64,000 bases of DNA from contig NZ_CP017147.1 of the NCBI RefSeq assembly GCF_001741865.1, positions 895,001-959,000 on the forward strand. The letters are read 5' to 3'. The notes under the pieces were generated by a model, which was not told the DNA's origin, made no database searches, and saw only the letters and a list, made by a program, of their open reading frames with translations. Origin of the DNA: Bosea vaviloviae. GTDB taxonomy: Bacteria; Pseudomonadota; Alphaproteobacteria; Rhizobiales; Beijerinckiaceae. Both the position numbers and the translations under genes were made by a program. Below, in pieces: positions 46,412-53,719 of this stretch (its first letter is position 1; every line of letters begins with the position of its first letter).

Positions 46412-47164
46412 TCAGGATTTGGCGGGCAACGTCGCGAGGAAGCGCTCGACCGTCGGCAGGATGCGCTGGACGATGACGCGGACGCCCTCTGGGGTGGGAT
46501 GAAGCAGGTCGGCCTGATTCAACGCGCGGTCGCCCGCGATGCCGTCCAGGAAAAACGGGTAAAGCACCAGTCCATGCGCCTGCGCAAGCCGCGGGAACAT
46601 GGCGTCGAAACGGCCGGTGTAGTCCGTGCCGAGATTGCGTGGCGCATACATGCCCGCCAGCAGCACGGGAATGTTGCGCGCCTTCAACCGCGTGACGATC
46701 GCATCCAGCGCCTTCTCGGTGGTCGCCGGATCGATACCGCGCAGCGCGTCGTTGGCGCCGAGCTCGAGGATGACGCCATCGGTCCCGTCGGGAACCGACC
46801 AGTCCAGTCGCTCCAGCCCGCCCGAGGCGGTATCGCCGGAGACGCCGGCATTGCTGATCTCGACCTGAACGCCCTTCTGGCGCAGGGCTTGCTCCAGCAC
46901 GGCGGGAAAGGCAGCGCTGCCGGGCAGGCCGTACCCGGCCGACAGGCTGTCCCCGAAGGCGACGAGCTTGAGCGGGCGCGGCGGTGTCTGGGCCATGGTC
47001 GCGACCGGAAGCAGCATGAGACAGAACAGAAAAACCGCGGCGAGCGATTGGACAAGCGCATGCGCACGCCCATATCGCCCCGGAACGGGGTGCGCTGCGG
47101 TACCGCCCCACTCGCTCCATGATGCAGTGCGAGAGGGTCTGATGGAATGCGAAGTCAGGATCAT
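46412..47164 (-). CDS. Arylesterase / TesA-like SGNH hydrolase, secreted
   Basis: About 250 residues. Seen: hydrophobic signal segment (ALVQSLAAVFLFCLMLLPVATMA), then the GDSL motif KLVAFGDSLSAGYGLPG, block II GVSGDTASGGLERLDW, block III LELGANDALRG and block V LLHPTPEG. A periplasmic esterase/thioesterase/lysophospholipase is expected. The only in-frame ATG before the signal segment is 47164, 7 bp from the divergent ABC gene start; the next ATG, 47017, would cut the signal peptide. The start is therefore uncertain. Confidence 0.83.
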   Translation of the reverse strand: MILTSHSIRPSRTASWSEWGGTAAHPVPGRYGRAHALVQSLAAVFLFCLMLLPVATMAQTPPRPLKLVAFGDSLSAGYGLPGSAAFPAVLEQALRQKGVQVEISNAGVSGDTASGGLERLDWSVPDGTDGVILELGANDALRGIDPATTEKALDAIVTRLKARNIPVLLAGMYAPRNLGTDYTGRFDAMFPRLAQAHGLVLYPFFLDGIAGDRALNQADLLHPTPEGVRVIVQRILPTVERFLATLPAKS

Positions 47165-47170
47165 GTCACG

Positions 47171-47872
47171 ATGAGCGAAAAGCCCGCCCCGGCGATCGAA
47201 TTGCAGGATGTCCACCTTAGTCTGGGGCGTGCCGCTGCCCGCGTCCATATCTTGAAGGGTGTTTCTTTGTCGCTGCCCTCGGGCGAGGCGACAGGGCTCG
47301 TCGGTCCATCCGGTTCGGGCAAGTCCACGCTCCTCATGACCATGGCCGGACTGGAGCGCCCCGATTCCGGCATCGTCAAGGTCGCGGGCCAGGACCTCGG
47401 CAGCCTGAACGAGGACGGCCTCGCCTTGTTCCGCGGCAAGCGCATCGGCATCGTCTTCCAGTCCTTCCATCTCGTCCCGACCATGACGGCGCGTGAAAAT
47501 GTCGCGCTGCCGCTGGAATTGGCCGGCGCGAACGACGCTTTCGCCCGCGCCGAAGCGGAATTGCGCAATGTCGGCCTCGGCGATCGCATGGACCATTACC
47601 CGGCCCAGCTCTCGGGCGGCGAGCAGCAGCGCGTCGCGATCGCGCGTGCGGTCGCGCCCGATCCGGCGATCCTCGTCGCCGACGAGCCGACCGGCAATCT
47701 CGACGAGAACACCGGCCGCTCGATCGTCGACCTGATCTTCGCGCTCCGGCGCGAGCGCGGCGCAACGCTGGTCCTGGTCACGCATGATCTCTCGCTCGCA
47801 GCCCTTTGCGACAGGACGATCCGCCTGCGCGCCGGGCGCATCGAGGCCGATGCCGATCTGGCGGTCGCCTGA
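47171..47872 (+). CDS. ABC transporter ATP-binding protein (YbbA-like)
   Basis: 233 residues, of the MacB/LolD group. Seen: Walker A GPSGSGKSTL, Q-loop FQSFHLVPTMTARENVALP, signature LSGGEQQRVAIARA, Walker B ILVADEPTGNLD and H-loop LVTHDLS. Works with the large FtsX-type permease that starts 2 bp later. Divergent from the arylesterase, as in many proteobacteria (tesA-ybbA-ybbP). Confidence 0.93.
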   Translation: MSEKPAPAIELQDVHLSLGRAAARVHILKGVSLSLPSGEATGLVGPSGSGKSTLLMTMAGLERPDSGIVKVAGQDLGSLNEDGLALFRGKRIGIVFQSFHLVPTMTARENVALPLELAGANDAFARAEAELRNVGLGDRMDHYPAQLSGGEQQRVAIARAVAPDPAILVADEPTGNLDENTGRSIVDLIFALRRERGATLVLVTHDLSLAALCDRTIRLRAGRIEADADLAVA

Positions 47873-47874
47873 TC

Positions 47875-50460
47875 ATGCACGCAATCGTGAAGCCGCAAGC
47901 CCAGCCCCCCTCCCGCGCCGCCGGCGTTGCCCTGGCATTGCGGCTCGCCTGGCGCGATCTGCGCGGCGGGCTGCGTGGCTTCGGCGTCTTCATCGCCTGC
48001 CTCGCGCTCGGCGTGATGGCGATCGCAGCGGTGGCCTCGGCGTCGCGCGGCCTGACCGAGGGCCTCTCCCGGGAAGGACGGCGCATCCTCGGCGGCGACG
48101 CCGCCTTCAGCCTGATCCACCGCGAAGCGACCTCGCAGGAACTGGCCTTCCTCAGCTCCCATGGCGCCGTCTCCACCATCGCCACCATGCGCGGCATGGC
48201 CAATGCCGGCGAGAAGGGCGCAGCCCTGGTCGAGATCAAGGCGGTCGATGCCGGCTATCCGAGCATCGGCGCGGTCACGACCGAACCGGCAGCACCGCTC
48301 CCGGATCTCCTCACTGAGCGTGACGGCGTCTTCGGCGCCGTCGCCGATCCGGTCCTGCTCGGACGTCTCGACCTGAAGCCGGGCGACATCATCTCGGTTG
48401 GCGCCGCAAAGCTTCAACTGCGCGCCAATCTCGTCTCGGAGCCCGACAAGATCGCGGCCGGTGTTGGCTTCGGCCCGCGCCTGCTCATGACCCAGGCCGC
48501 CCTGCGCGCCACCGGCCTGCTCCAGCCCGGCAGCCTGGTGCGCTGGACCTATCGCGTCATCCTGCCCGCCGCTGCTTCGAATGAACCCGCGCTCGATGCG
48601 CTGATCGCCGCCGCCGGCACGCAGCAGCGCGAGGCGGGTTGGGAGATCCGCTCGCGCTCCAACGCCAATCCGGGCTTCCAGCGCAATCTCGAGCGCTTCA
48701 CCCAGTTCCTGACGCTGGTCGGCCTGACCGCCCTGCTCGTCGGCGGCGTCGGCGTGGCCAATGCGGTACGCCGCTTCGTCGAGGCCAAGAAGCTCGATTT
48801 CGCCACGATGAAGGCGATCGGGGCGACCGGCGGGCGCGTCGTCGCGATCCATCTGACCGAGGTCATGCTGGTCGCAGCCTTGGGCACCGCCATCGGCCTT
48901 GCGCTCGGCGCAGCCGCGCCTTTCGCATTGGGCTATGCGCTTCAGGGCATCCTGCCGCTGCCTTTCGAACCGACCCTGGCGCCGGGCGAACTCGGCGTCG
49001 CGGCGCTCTACGGCATGCTGACGGCGCTGGTTTTCGCGATCCTGCCGCTCGGCCGCGCCCATGACGTGCCGGTTTCGGCGCTGTTCCGCGATCAGATCGA
49101 GCCGGATGCCCGCCGCCCGCGCCCGGTCTACATGGCGATCTTCGCTCTGGCGCTGGCCGGGCTCGTCGGCGTCGCGCTCGTCTTCGCCTATGAGCAGCGC
49201 ATCGCGCTGATCTACCTCGCCGTGATGGCCGGCATCTTCCTGCTGCTGCGCGCGGTTTCATGGGGTTTGATGGCGCTGGCGCGAGCCCTGCCGCGACCGC
49301 GCAATCCGAGCCTGCGCATGGCGCTCGCCAACAGCCACCGCCCCGGCGCATTGACGCCTTCGCTCGTGCTCTCGCTGGGGCTGGGCGTCGCCCTGCTTTC
49401 GGCGCTGGCCTTCATCAATGTCAGCCTGACGCGCCAGCTCACCCAGGCGCTGCCGGAGAAAGCCCCGAGTTTCTTCTTCCTCGACATCCCCAACGCCGAA
49501 TCGGCGCGCTTCGACGCCTTCCTCGCCGAACAGCGGCCGGGCGCGGTGACCGAGCGCGTGCCGATGATGCGCGGGCGCATCGTCAGCGTGAACGGGGTCA
49601 GGGCCGAAGACGTCAAGGCGACCGAACAGTCCGCCTGGGTGCTCGACGGCGACCGCGGCATCACCTACGCCGCAGCCCTACCGGAAGGCTCGAAGCTCAC
49701 CGCCGGCGAGTGGTGGCCGGAAAACTACAAGGGCGAGCCGCTCGTCTCCTTCGATGCGCCGATCGCGGCGGGAATCGGCCTCTCGGTCGGCGACACGCTC
49801 ACCGTCAACGTGCTCGGCCGCAACATCACCGCCCGCGTCGCCAATCTGCGCGCGGTCGAATGGCGCTCGCTCGGCATCAATTTCGTGATGCTGTTCTCGC
49901 CCAACACCTTCGCCGGCGCGCCCCACACCAACCTCGCCACGATCACGCCCGCCGCCAATGCAAGCAGCGCCGACGATGCGAGCCTGCTACGCAAGCTCGC
50001 CGTCGCGTTCCCCTCGGTGACGGCCGTGCGGGTGAAGGACGCGCTGGAAGCGGTCAACACCATCGTCGGCCAGCTCGCCACCGCGATCCGGGGCGCATCG
50101 GGCCTCGCCATCGCTGCAAGCCTGCTCGTCCTGGGCGGCGCGCTCGCAGCCGGGCAGCACGCGCGGCTCTATGACGCAATGATCCTGAAGACGCTTGGCG
50201 CGACGAGGCGCTTTATACTTTCGTCGTACGCCCTTGAGTACGCTGCGATCGGCCTCGTTTCGGCATTGTTCGGCGTTCTCGCGGGCGCACTGGCGGGCTG
50301 GGGCGTCGTCACGCAAGTGATGAAGATCGCATTCGTCAGTGATCCGACCGGCGCTCTACTGGCTGCGACTGCGGCTGTCGGCGTTACCGTCCTGTTCGGG
50401 CTTGTCGGCACGCTGCAGATACTATCGAAAGCGCCGGCTTCTCACCTGCGAAATTTGTGA
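47875..50460 (+). CDS. FtsX-like ABC transporter permease (YbbP-like)
   Basis: 861 residues. Seen: N-terminal helix LRGGLRGFGVFIACLALGVMAIAAVAS, a large periplasmic domain, a first FtsX block (LTLVGLTALLVGGVGVANAVRRFVEAK then FATMKAIGATGGRV), another helix group at about residues 410-530 and a second FtsX block at the C-terminus (MILKTLGATRRFILSSYALEYAAIG). Ten or so membrane segments. Substrate unknown; relatives may handle lipids or lipoproteins. Confidence 0.92.
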   Translation: MHAIVKPQAQPPSRAAGVALALRLAWRDLRGGLRGFGVFIACLALGVMAIAAVASASRGLTEGLSREGRRILGGDAAFSLIHREATSQELAFLSSHGAVSTIATMRGMANAGEKGAALVEIKAVDAGYPSIGAVTTEPAAPLPDLLTERDGVFGAVADPVLLGRLDLKPGDIISVGAAKLQLRANLVSEPDKIAAGVGFGPRLLMTQAALRATGLLQPGSLVRWTYRVILPAAASNEPALDALIAAAGTQQREAGWEIRSRSNANPGFQRNLERFTQFLTLVGLTALLVGGVGVANAVRRFVEAKKLDFATMKAIGATGGRVVAIHLTEVMLVAALGTAIGLALGAAAPFALGYALQGILPLPFEPTLAPGELGVAALYGMLTALVFAILPLGRAHDVPVSALFRDQIEPDARRPRPVYMAIFALALAGLVGVALVFAYEQRIALIYLAVMAGIFLLLRAVSWGLMALARALPRPRNPSLRMALANSHRPGALTPSLVLSLGLGVALLSALAFINVSLTRQLTQALPEKAPSFFFLDIPNAESARFDAFLAEQRPGAVTERVPMMRGRIVSVNGVRAEDVKATEQSAWVLDGDRGITYAAALPEGSKLTAGEWWPENYKGEPLVSFDAPIAAGIGLSVGDTLTVNVLGRNITARVANLRAVEWRSLGINFVMLFSPNTFAGAPHTNLATITPAANASSADDASLLRKLAVAFPSVTAVRVKDALEAVNTIVGQLATAIRGASGLAIAASLLVLGGALAAGQHARLYDAMILKTLGATRRFILSSYALEYAAIGLVSALFGVLAGALAGWGVVTQVMKIAFVSDPTGALLAATAAVGVTVLFGLVGTLQILSKAPASHLRNL

Positions 50461-50676
50461 TGACTATCTGCTCCGGCTAACGATAGACATGAACGGTCGC
50501 TGCATTGCATCATTCGCGCGCCGCGTTTCTATGCGGGCGCCCGTCTTAACCATGACGCCCCCTTGTAAGCGCGGCCGATCCCCCTCATATTCGCGACATC
50601 GCCACGATTGTCGGCGATGATGGGTTTCGCAGAGGCGATATCCGTCTCCGGAATCAACGTCAGGGGAACTCGCTCG

Positions 50677-51447
50677 ATGAGCAACTTCGACCGCAATGCT
50701 CCAGTCTGGGGTGCCGGCCGCGCACAGCAGACCAGCGCCGTCGAGATGGATCAGGGCCTGCGCTCGTTCATGCTCGGCGTCTACAACAACATGTCGATCG
50801 GTCTGGCCATCACCGGCCTCGCCGCGATCGGCATCTCCATGCTGGCGATCGCCGGCTATGCGTCGACCGGAAAGGCGATCCTGTCTCCGTTCGGGGTGAC
50901 GCTTTTCACCAGCCCGCTGAAATGGGTCGTGATGCTGGCGCCGCTCGCCTTCATCCTGTTCTTCTCGTTCAAGGCCGAGAGCATGAGCTCCTCGGCCGCA
51001 CGCGCCATGTTCTTCGCCTTCGCGGCGGTGATGGGCGTCTCGATGGCGTCGATCTTCGTCGTCTTCACCGGCGAGTCGATCACCAAGGTGTTCTTCATCA
51101 CGGCTGCGGCTTTCGGTGGCCTCAGCCTTTACGGCTACACCACGAAGAAGTCGCTCTCGGGCATGGGCTCGTTCCTGATCATGGGCCTGATCGGCCTCGT
51201 GATTGCCTCGGTGGTCAACATTTTCCTGGCCTCGAGCGCGCTGTCCTTCGCCATCTCGGCGATCGGCGTGCTGGTCTTCGCCGGCCTGACCGCCTGGGAT
51301 ACGCAGCGCCTGAAGGAGATGTATCTCTACTCGGACATGGATCAGGAATCGGCTGCGAAGCTCTCGGTAAACGGCGCCCTGTCGCTCTACCTGAACTTCA
51401 TCAACATGTTCCAGATGCTGCTGCAGCTCTTCGGCGACCGTCGCTGA
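50677..51447 (+). CDS. Bax inhibitor-1/YccA family membrane protein
   Basis: 256 residues with seven hydrophobic segments. Seen: QGLRSFMLGVYNNMSIGLAITGLAAIG, MFFAFAAVMGVSMASIFVVF, GLSLYGYTTKKSLSGMGSFLIMGLIGLVIAS, and the C-terminal TAWDTQRLKEMYLYSD with Asp residues of the putative proton/calcium pore. Start MSNFDRNAPVWG at 50677. Followed by a strong terminator. Confidence 0.93.
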   Translation: MSNFDRNAPVWGAGRAQQTSAVEMDQGLRSFMLGVYNNMSIGLAITGLAAIGISMLAIAGYASTGKAILSPFGVTLFTSPLKWVVMLAPLAFILFFSFKAESMSSSAARAMFFAFAAVMGVSMASIFVVFTGESITKVFFITAAAFGGLSLYGYTTKKSLSGMGSFLIMGLIGLVIASVVNIFLASSALSFAISAIGVLVFAGLTAWDTQRLKEMYLYSDMDQESAAKLSVNGALSLYLNFINMFQMLLQLFGDRR

Positions 51448-51472
51448 GCGACCTCCGCCCTGCATGAAAACG

Positions 51473-51504
51473 AGCCCCGGCCGCAAGGCCGGGGCTTTTC
51501 TTTT
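51473..51504 (+). terminator. Intrinsic terminator after the BI-1 gene
   Basis: 10-bp perfect stem AGCCCCGGCC/GGCCGGGGCT with a GCAA loop, followed by TTTTCTTTT. Textbook plus-strand terminator, 26 bp after the stop. Confidence 0.9.
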
Positions 51505-51531
51505 GGGCAGCCACACAGTCATCATCGGCGG

Positions 51532-52068
51532 ATGACGACGCTTTCGATCCGCCCCGCCGGCCCCGCCGATATTCCCGCCATCACGGCGATCTACGCTCAA
51601 GCCGTTCTGCACGGCACCGCCTCCTGGGAGATCGAGCCCCCGGACGAGGCTGAGATGCTGCGCCGCCAGGAGGCGATCCTGGCCGGGGGCTACCCTTATC
51701 TTGTTGCGCAGCGCGACGGCGCGCTGCTCGGCTATGCCTATGCCGGGGCCTACCGCCCGCGCCCCGCTTATCGCGCGACTGTCGAGAATTCGATCTATAT
51801 CGCCCCTGCCGCGCAAGGCTCAGGCGTCGGCGGTGCGCTGCTGGCGGCGCTGATCGAGGCCTGCGCCGCGCGCGGCTTCCGGCAGATGATCGCAGTGATC
51901 GGCGACGGCACCGGCGCTTCCATCGGCTCGCGCCGGCTGCATGAGCGCGCCGGCTTCCGGCTCATCGGCGTGGCCGAGAAGGTCGGCTACAAGCACGGCC
52001 GCTGGCTCGACCAGATGCTGATGCAGAAGGAGTTGGGCGAAGCCGACAGGGTGCCGCCTTCGCTTTGA
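51532..52068 (+). CDS. GNAT family acetyltransferase, phosphinothricin acetyltransferase-like
   Basis: 178 residues. Seen: SIRPAGPADIPAITAIYAQAVLHGTASWEIEPPDEAEM, then YAGAYRPRPAYRATVENSIYIAPAAQGSGVGGALLAALI (acetyl-CoA site) and SRRLHERAGFRLIGVAEKVGYKHGRWLDQMLMQK, which match the PAT/MddA family that acetylates phosphinothricin, methionine sulfone or similar. Real substrate unknown. Confidence 0.9.
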   Translation: MTTLSIRPAGPADIPAITAIYAQAVLHGTASWEIEPPDEAEMLRRQEAILAGGYPYLVAQRDGALLGYAYAGAYRPRPAYRATVENSIYIAPAAQGSGVGGALLAALIEACAARGFRQMIAVIGDGTGASIGSRRLHERAGFRLIGVAEKVGYKHGRWLDQMLMQKELGEADRVPPSL

Positions 52069-52071
52069 GCC

Positions 52072-52440
52072 TCAGCTCACCACGCTCAGGCGCTTATCGA
52101 CCACCCGCAGCACGCGGCTGAGATCGGGGCCGCGCTTGAGCACGAGCCCGGTCGCCGCCACGACGGAATAGGCGCCCTGCCGCTTGGCCAGTGCCGGGTC
52201 CTTGACGAAGCGATAAAGTGGTACCTCGGAAGAGCGGCGATAGACTGAGAACTGCGCCTTGTCCTTCAGAAAATCAATCGCATAGTCGCGCCATTCACCC
52301 AGTGCGACCATTCGGCCGTAGAGGTTCAGCAATTCCGCGAGTTCGCGTCGATCGAAGGTGACGGTGGGGGTTTTGGCCGGGCTGGGGAAGGCAATGACCC
52401 CGCCGGCCTGCTGCGATTGCGGCGTTTCGCTTTCGCTCAT
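52072..52440 (-). CDS. DUF2794 domain protein
   Basis: 122 residues from MSESETPQSQQ. Seen: PTVTFDRRELAELLNLYGRMVALGEWRDYAIDFLKDKAQFSVYRRSSEVPLYRFVKDP and GAYSVVAATGLVLKRGPDLSRVLRV. This fits DUF2794, an alphaproteobacterial family of unknown function. Convergent with the GNAT gene, 3 bp apart. Confidence 0.85.
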   Translation of the reverse strand: MSESETPQSQQAGGVIAFPSPAKTPTVTFDRRELAELLNLYGRMVALGEWRDYAIDFLKDKAQFSVYRRSSEVPLYRFVKDPALAKRQGAYSVVAATGLVLKRGPDLSRVLRVVDKRLSVVS

Positions 52441-52624
52441 TGCGCCTCCCGATCGGCGACCGTCGAGTCGCCACGCTGTTTGGCAGTCGATGATGCGCTT
52501 GCGATGCTGCGCTGGCAAGGTTCCCTACCGGCAAGGCAGTGAACGCCATCACAGCTTCGTCAGCTTCGCCGCATTTTCGCCCGAAACGCGACAAGCGACG
52601 GCCAAACTAGGCGGTTCAACTATG

Positions 52625-52757
52625 CATGTTGCCTCGACGGCCCGGCCTGCTGATCTTCGGATTTGTCAGCCCCCCAGCCCCCCGGAGTTCGAATGGGCCG
52701 GGCCAATCGGTTCGAGGCTACCTCACGGCCGGCGGTCTCCGCTGGCCGTTTTCTTTT
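52625..52757 (+). ncRNA. Candidate structured small RNA with C-rich loop
   Basis: An intergenic region with no ORF folds as a transcript. Outer stem GCCTCGA (52631-52637) with TCGAGGC (52712-52718); inner stem GGCCCGGCC (52639-52647) with GGCCGGGCC (52696-52704); a third hairpin GCTGATC-TTCG-GAT...TCAGC (52649-52670); then a single-stranded run CCCCCAGCCCCCCGG, and finally an intrinsic terminator with T-run (52725-52757). The C-rich stretch could pair with G-rich ribosome-binding sites. No sequence-level family was recognised and no clear promoter seen; a cis-acting leader is excluded because the next plus-strand gene starts at 53720. Confidence 0.45.
52725..52757 (+). terminator. Intrinsic terminator of the candidate small RNA
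   Basis: Stem ACGGCC-G-GCGG/CCGC-T-GGCCGT (one G-U pair) with a 3-base loop, followed by TTTTCTTTT. No protein gene ends upstream on the plus strand within 650 bp (nearest 52068), so it presumably serves the non-coding transcript. Confidence 0.7.
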
Positions 52758-52781
52758 GCCGTTTGTTTCCGCGATTTACGG

Positions 52782-52954
52782 CATCGGCTCGTCCCGAAAA
52801 CCGGTCCCACTTTTCGGGCCGATGCTCTCGAGCAGGATGCGAAAAAGTGGGCACCGGTTTTTCGCATTGATCCTGCTCTCACTTTTAGATGAGAGACGGA
52901 TTCAGATGTCTGATGGGATCACTGTGTGATCCCATCAGACATCATCCGGCTCTA
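52782..52954. repeat. Three-hairpin palindromic repeat, class B with extra module
   Basis: Module 1: CATCGGC...CCCGAAAA-CCGGTCCCAC-TTTTCGGG...CCGATG. Module 2: GAGCAGGATGCGAAAAAGTGG through GATCCTGCTC. Module 3: GATGTCTGATGGGATCAC-TGT-GTGATCCC hairpin ending CATCCGGCTCTA. The final CTA is, on the minus strand, the TAG stop of the peroxidase-like gene. Confidence 0.85.
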
Positions 52955-53569
52955 GCGCGCCTGGCCGTGATATTCGGCATTGGGCCGCATATCGACCGCC
53001 GAGGCCATCCGGTTCGACATGTTGAAGAAGGCCGCGACCGCGCCGACATCCCAGATGTCGCGCTCGCCGAAGCCCGCCTTGCGCAGGCCTTCGCGATCGG
53101 CCTCGCCGATCAGATGCGGCGTCTCCGTCAGCTTGACCGCGAAATCGAGCATGGCGCGATGCCGCACCGAGAGCTCGGCTGCCCGGTAGTTCATCACCAT
53201 CAATTCGCCGAGCACCGGATCGCCTGAAAGCTGGCGCACTGCCGCGCCATGCGCGGTGAGGCAGTAATAGCAGCGGTTCACGCTGGAGACGGCGACCGCG
53301 ATCATCTCCCGCTCCAGCTTCGACAGACCCGACGGCGCCAGCATCAAATCGTTGTAGACCGTCGCAAAAGCGCTCAGCTTGGCGTCGTCATGGGCATAGG
53401 ACACAAGCACATTGGGCACGAAGCCGAGCTTCTCCAGGCATTTGTCGAAATAGGCCTGGTTCTCGGCCGAAAGCGTGCCAGGCGGCAGCGGCAGCGCCAT
53501 CACCGCGGGCGACGTGTCCTGCTGCGCCGGAGCCTCGCCCACCTTCGGTTTGTCATGCTTGGTCGCCAT
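52952..53569 (-). CDS. Peroxidase-related enzyme, AhpD/carboxymuconolactone decarboxylase family
   Basis: 205 residues from MATKHDKP. Seen: an all-helical AhpD fold with the redox motif VSSVNRCYYCLTAHGAAV (CxxC...H), then VMNYRAAELSVRHRAMLDFAVKLTETPHLIGEADREGLRKAGF and AAFFNMSNRMASAVDMRPNAEYH, as in uncharacterised peroxidase-related enzymes. Reduces peroxides with an unidentified thiol partner. Its stop TAG lies in the flanking repeat. Confidence 0.9.
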   Translation of the reverse strand: MATKHDKPKVGEAPAQQDTSPAVMALPLPPGTLSAENQAYFDKCLEKLGFVPNVLVSYAHDDAKLSAFATVYNDLMLAPSGLSKLEREMIAVAVSSVNRCYYCLTAHGAAVRQLSGDPVLGELMVMNYRAAELSVRHRAMLDFAVKLTETPHLIGEADREGLRKAGFGERDIWDVGAVAAFFNMSNRMASAVDMRPNAEYHGQAR

Positions 53570-53719
53570 GGTTCCTCCTGTCACGTCGTTTTGCCCGGAC
53601 TTCGACAGGATCGGTCGAGTCAGGATCCGATTTGGCCTTGCCGCGACCTCAGTCGCGGCGAAAGTTGAAAGGCCGCGCAGCCTATGTCATCGCTGCGGCA
53701 AAAGAACAGGGGGAGAAGC

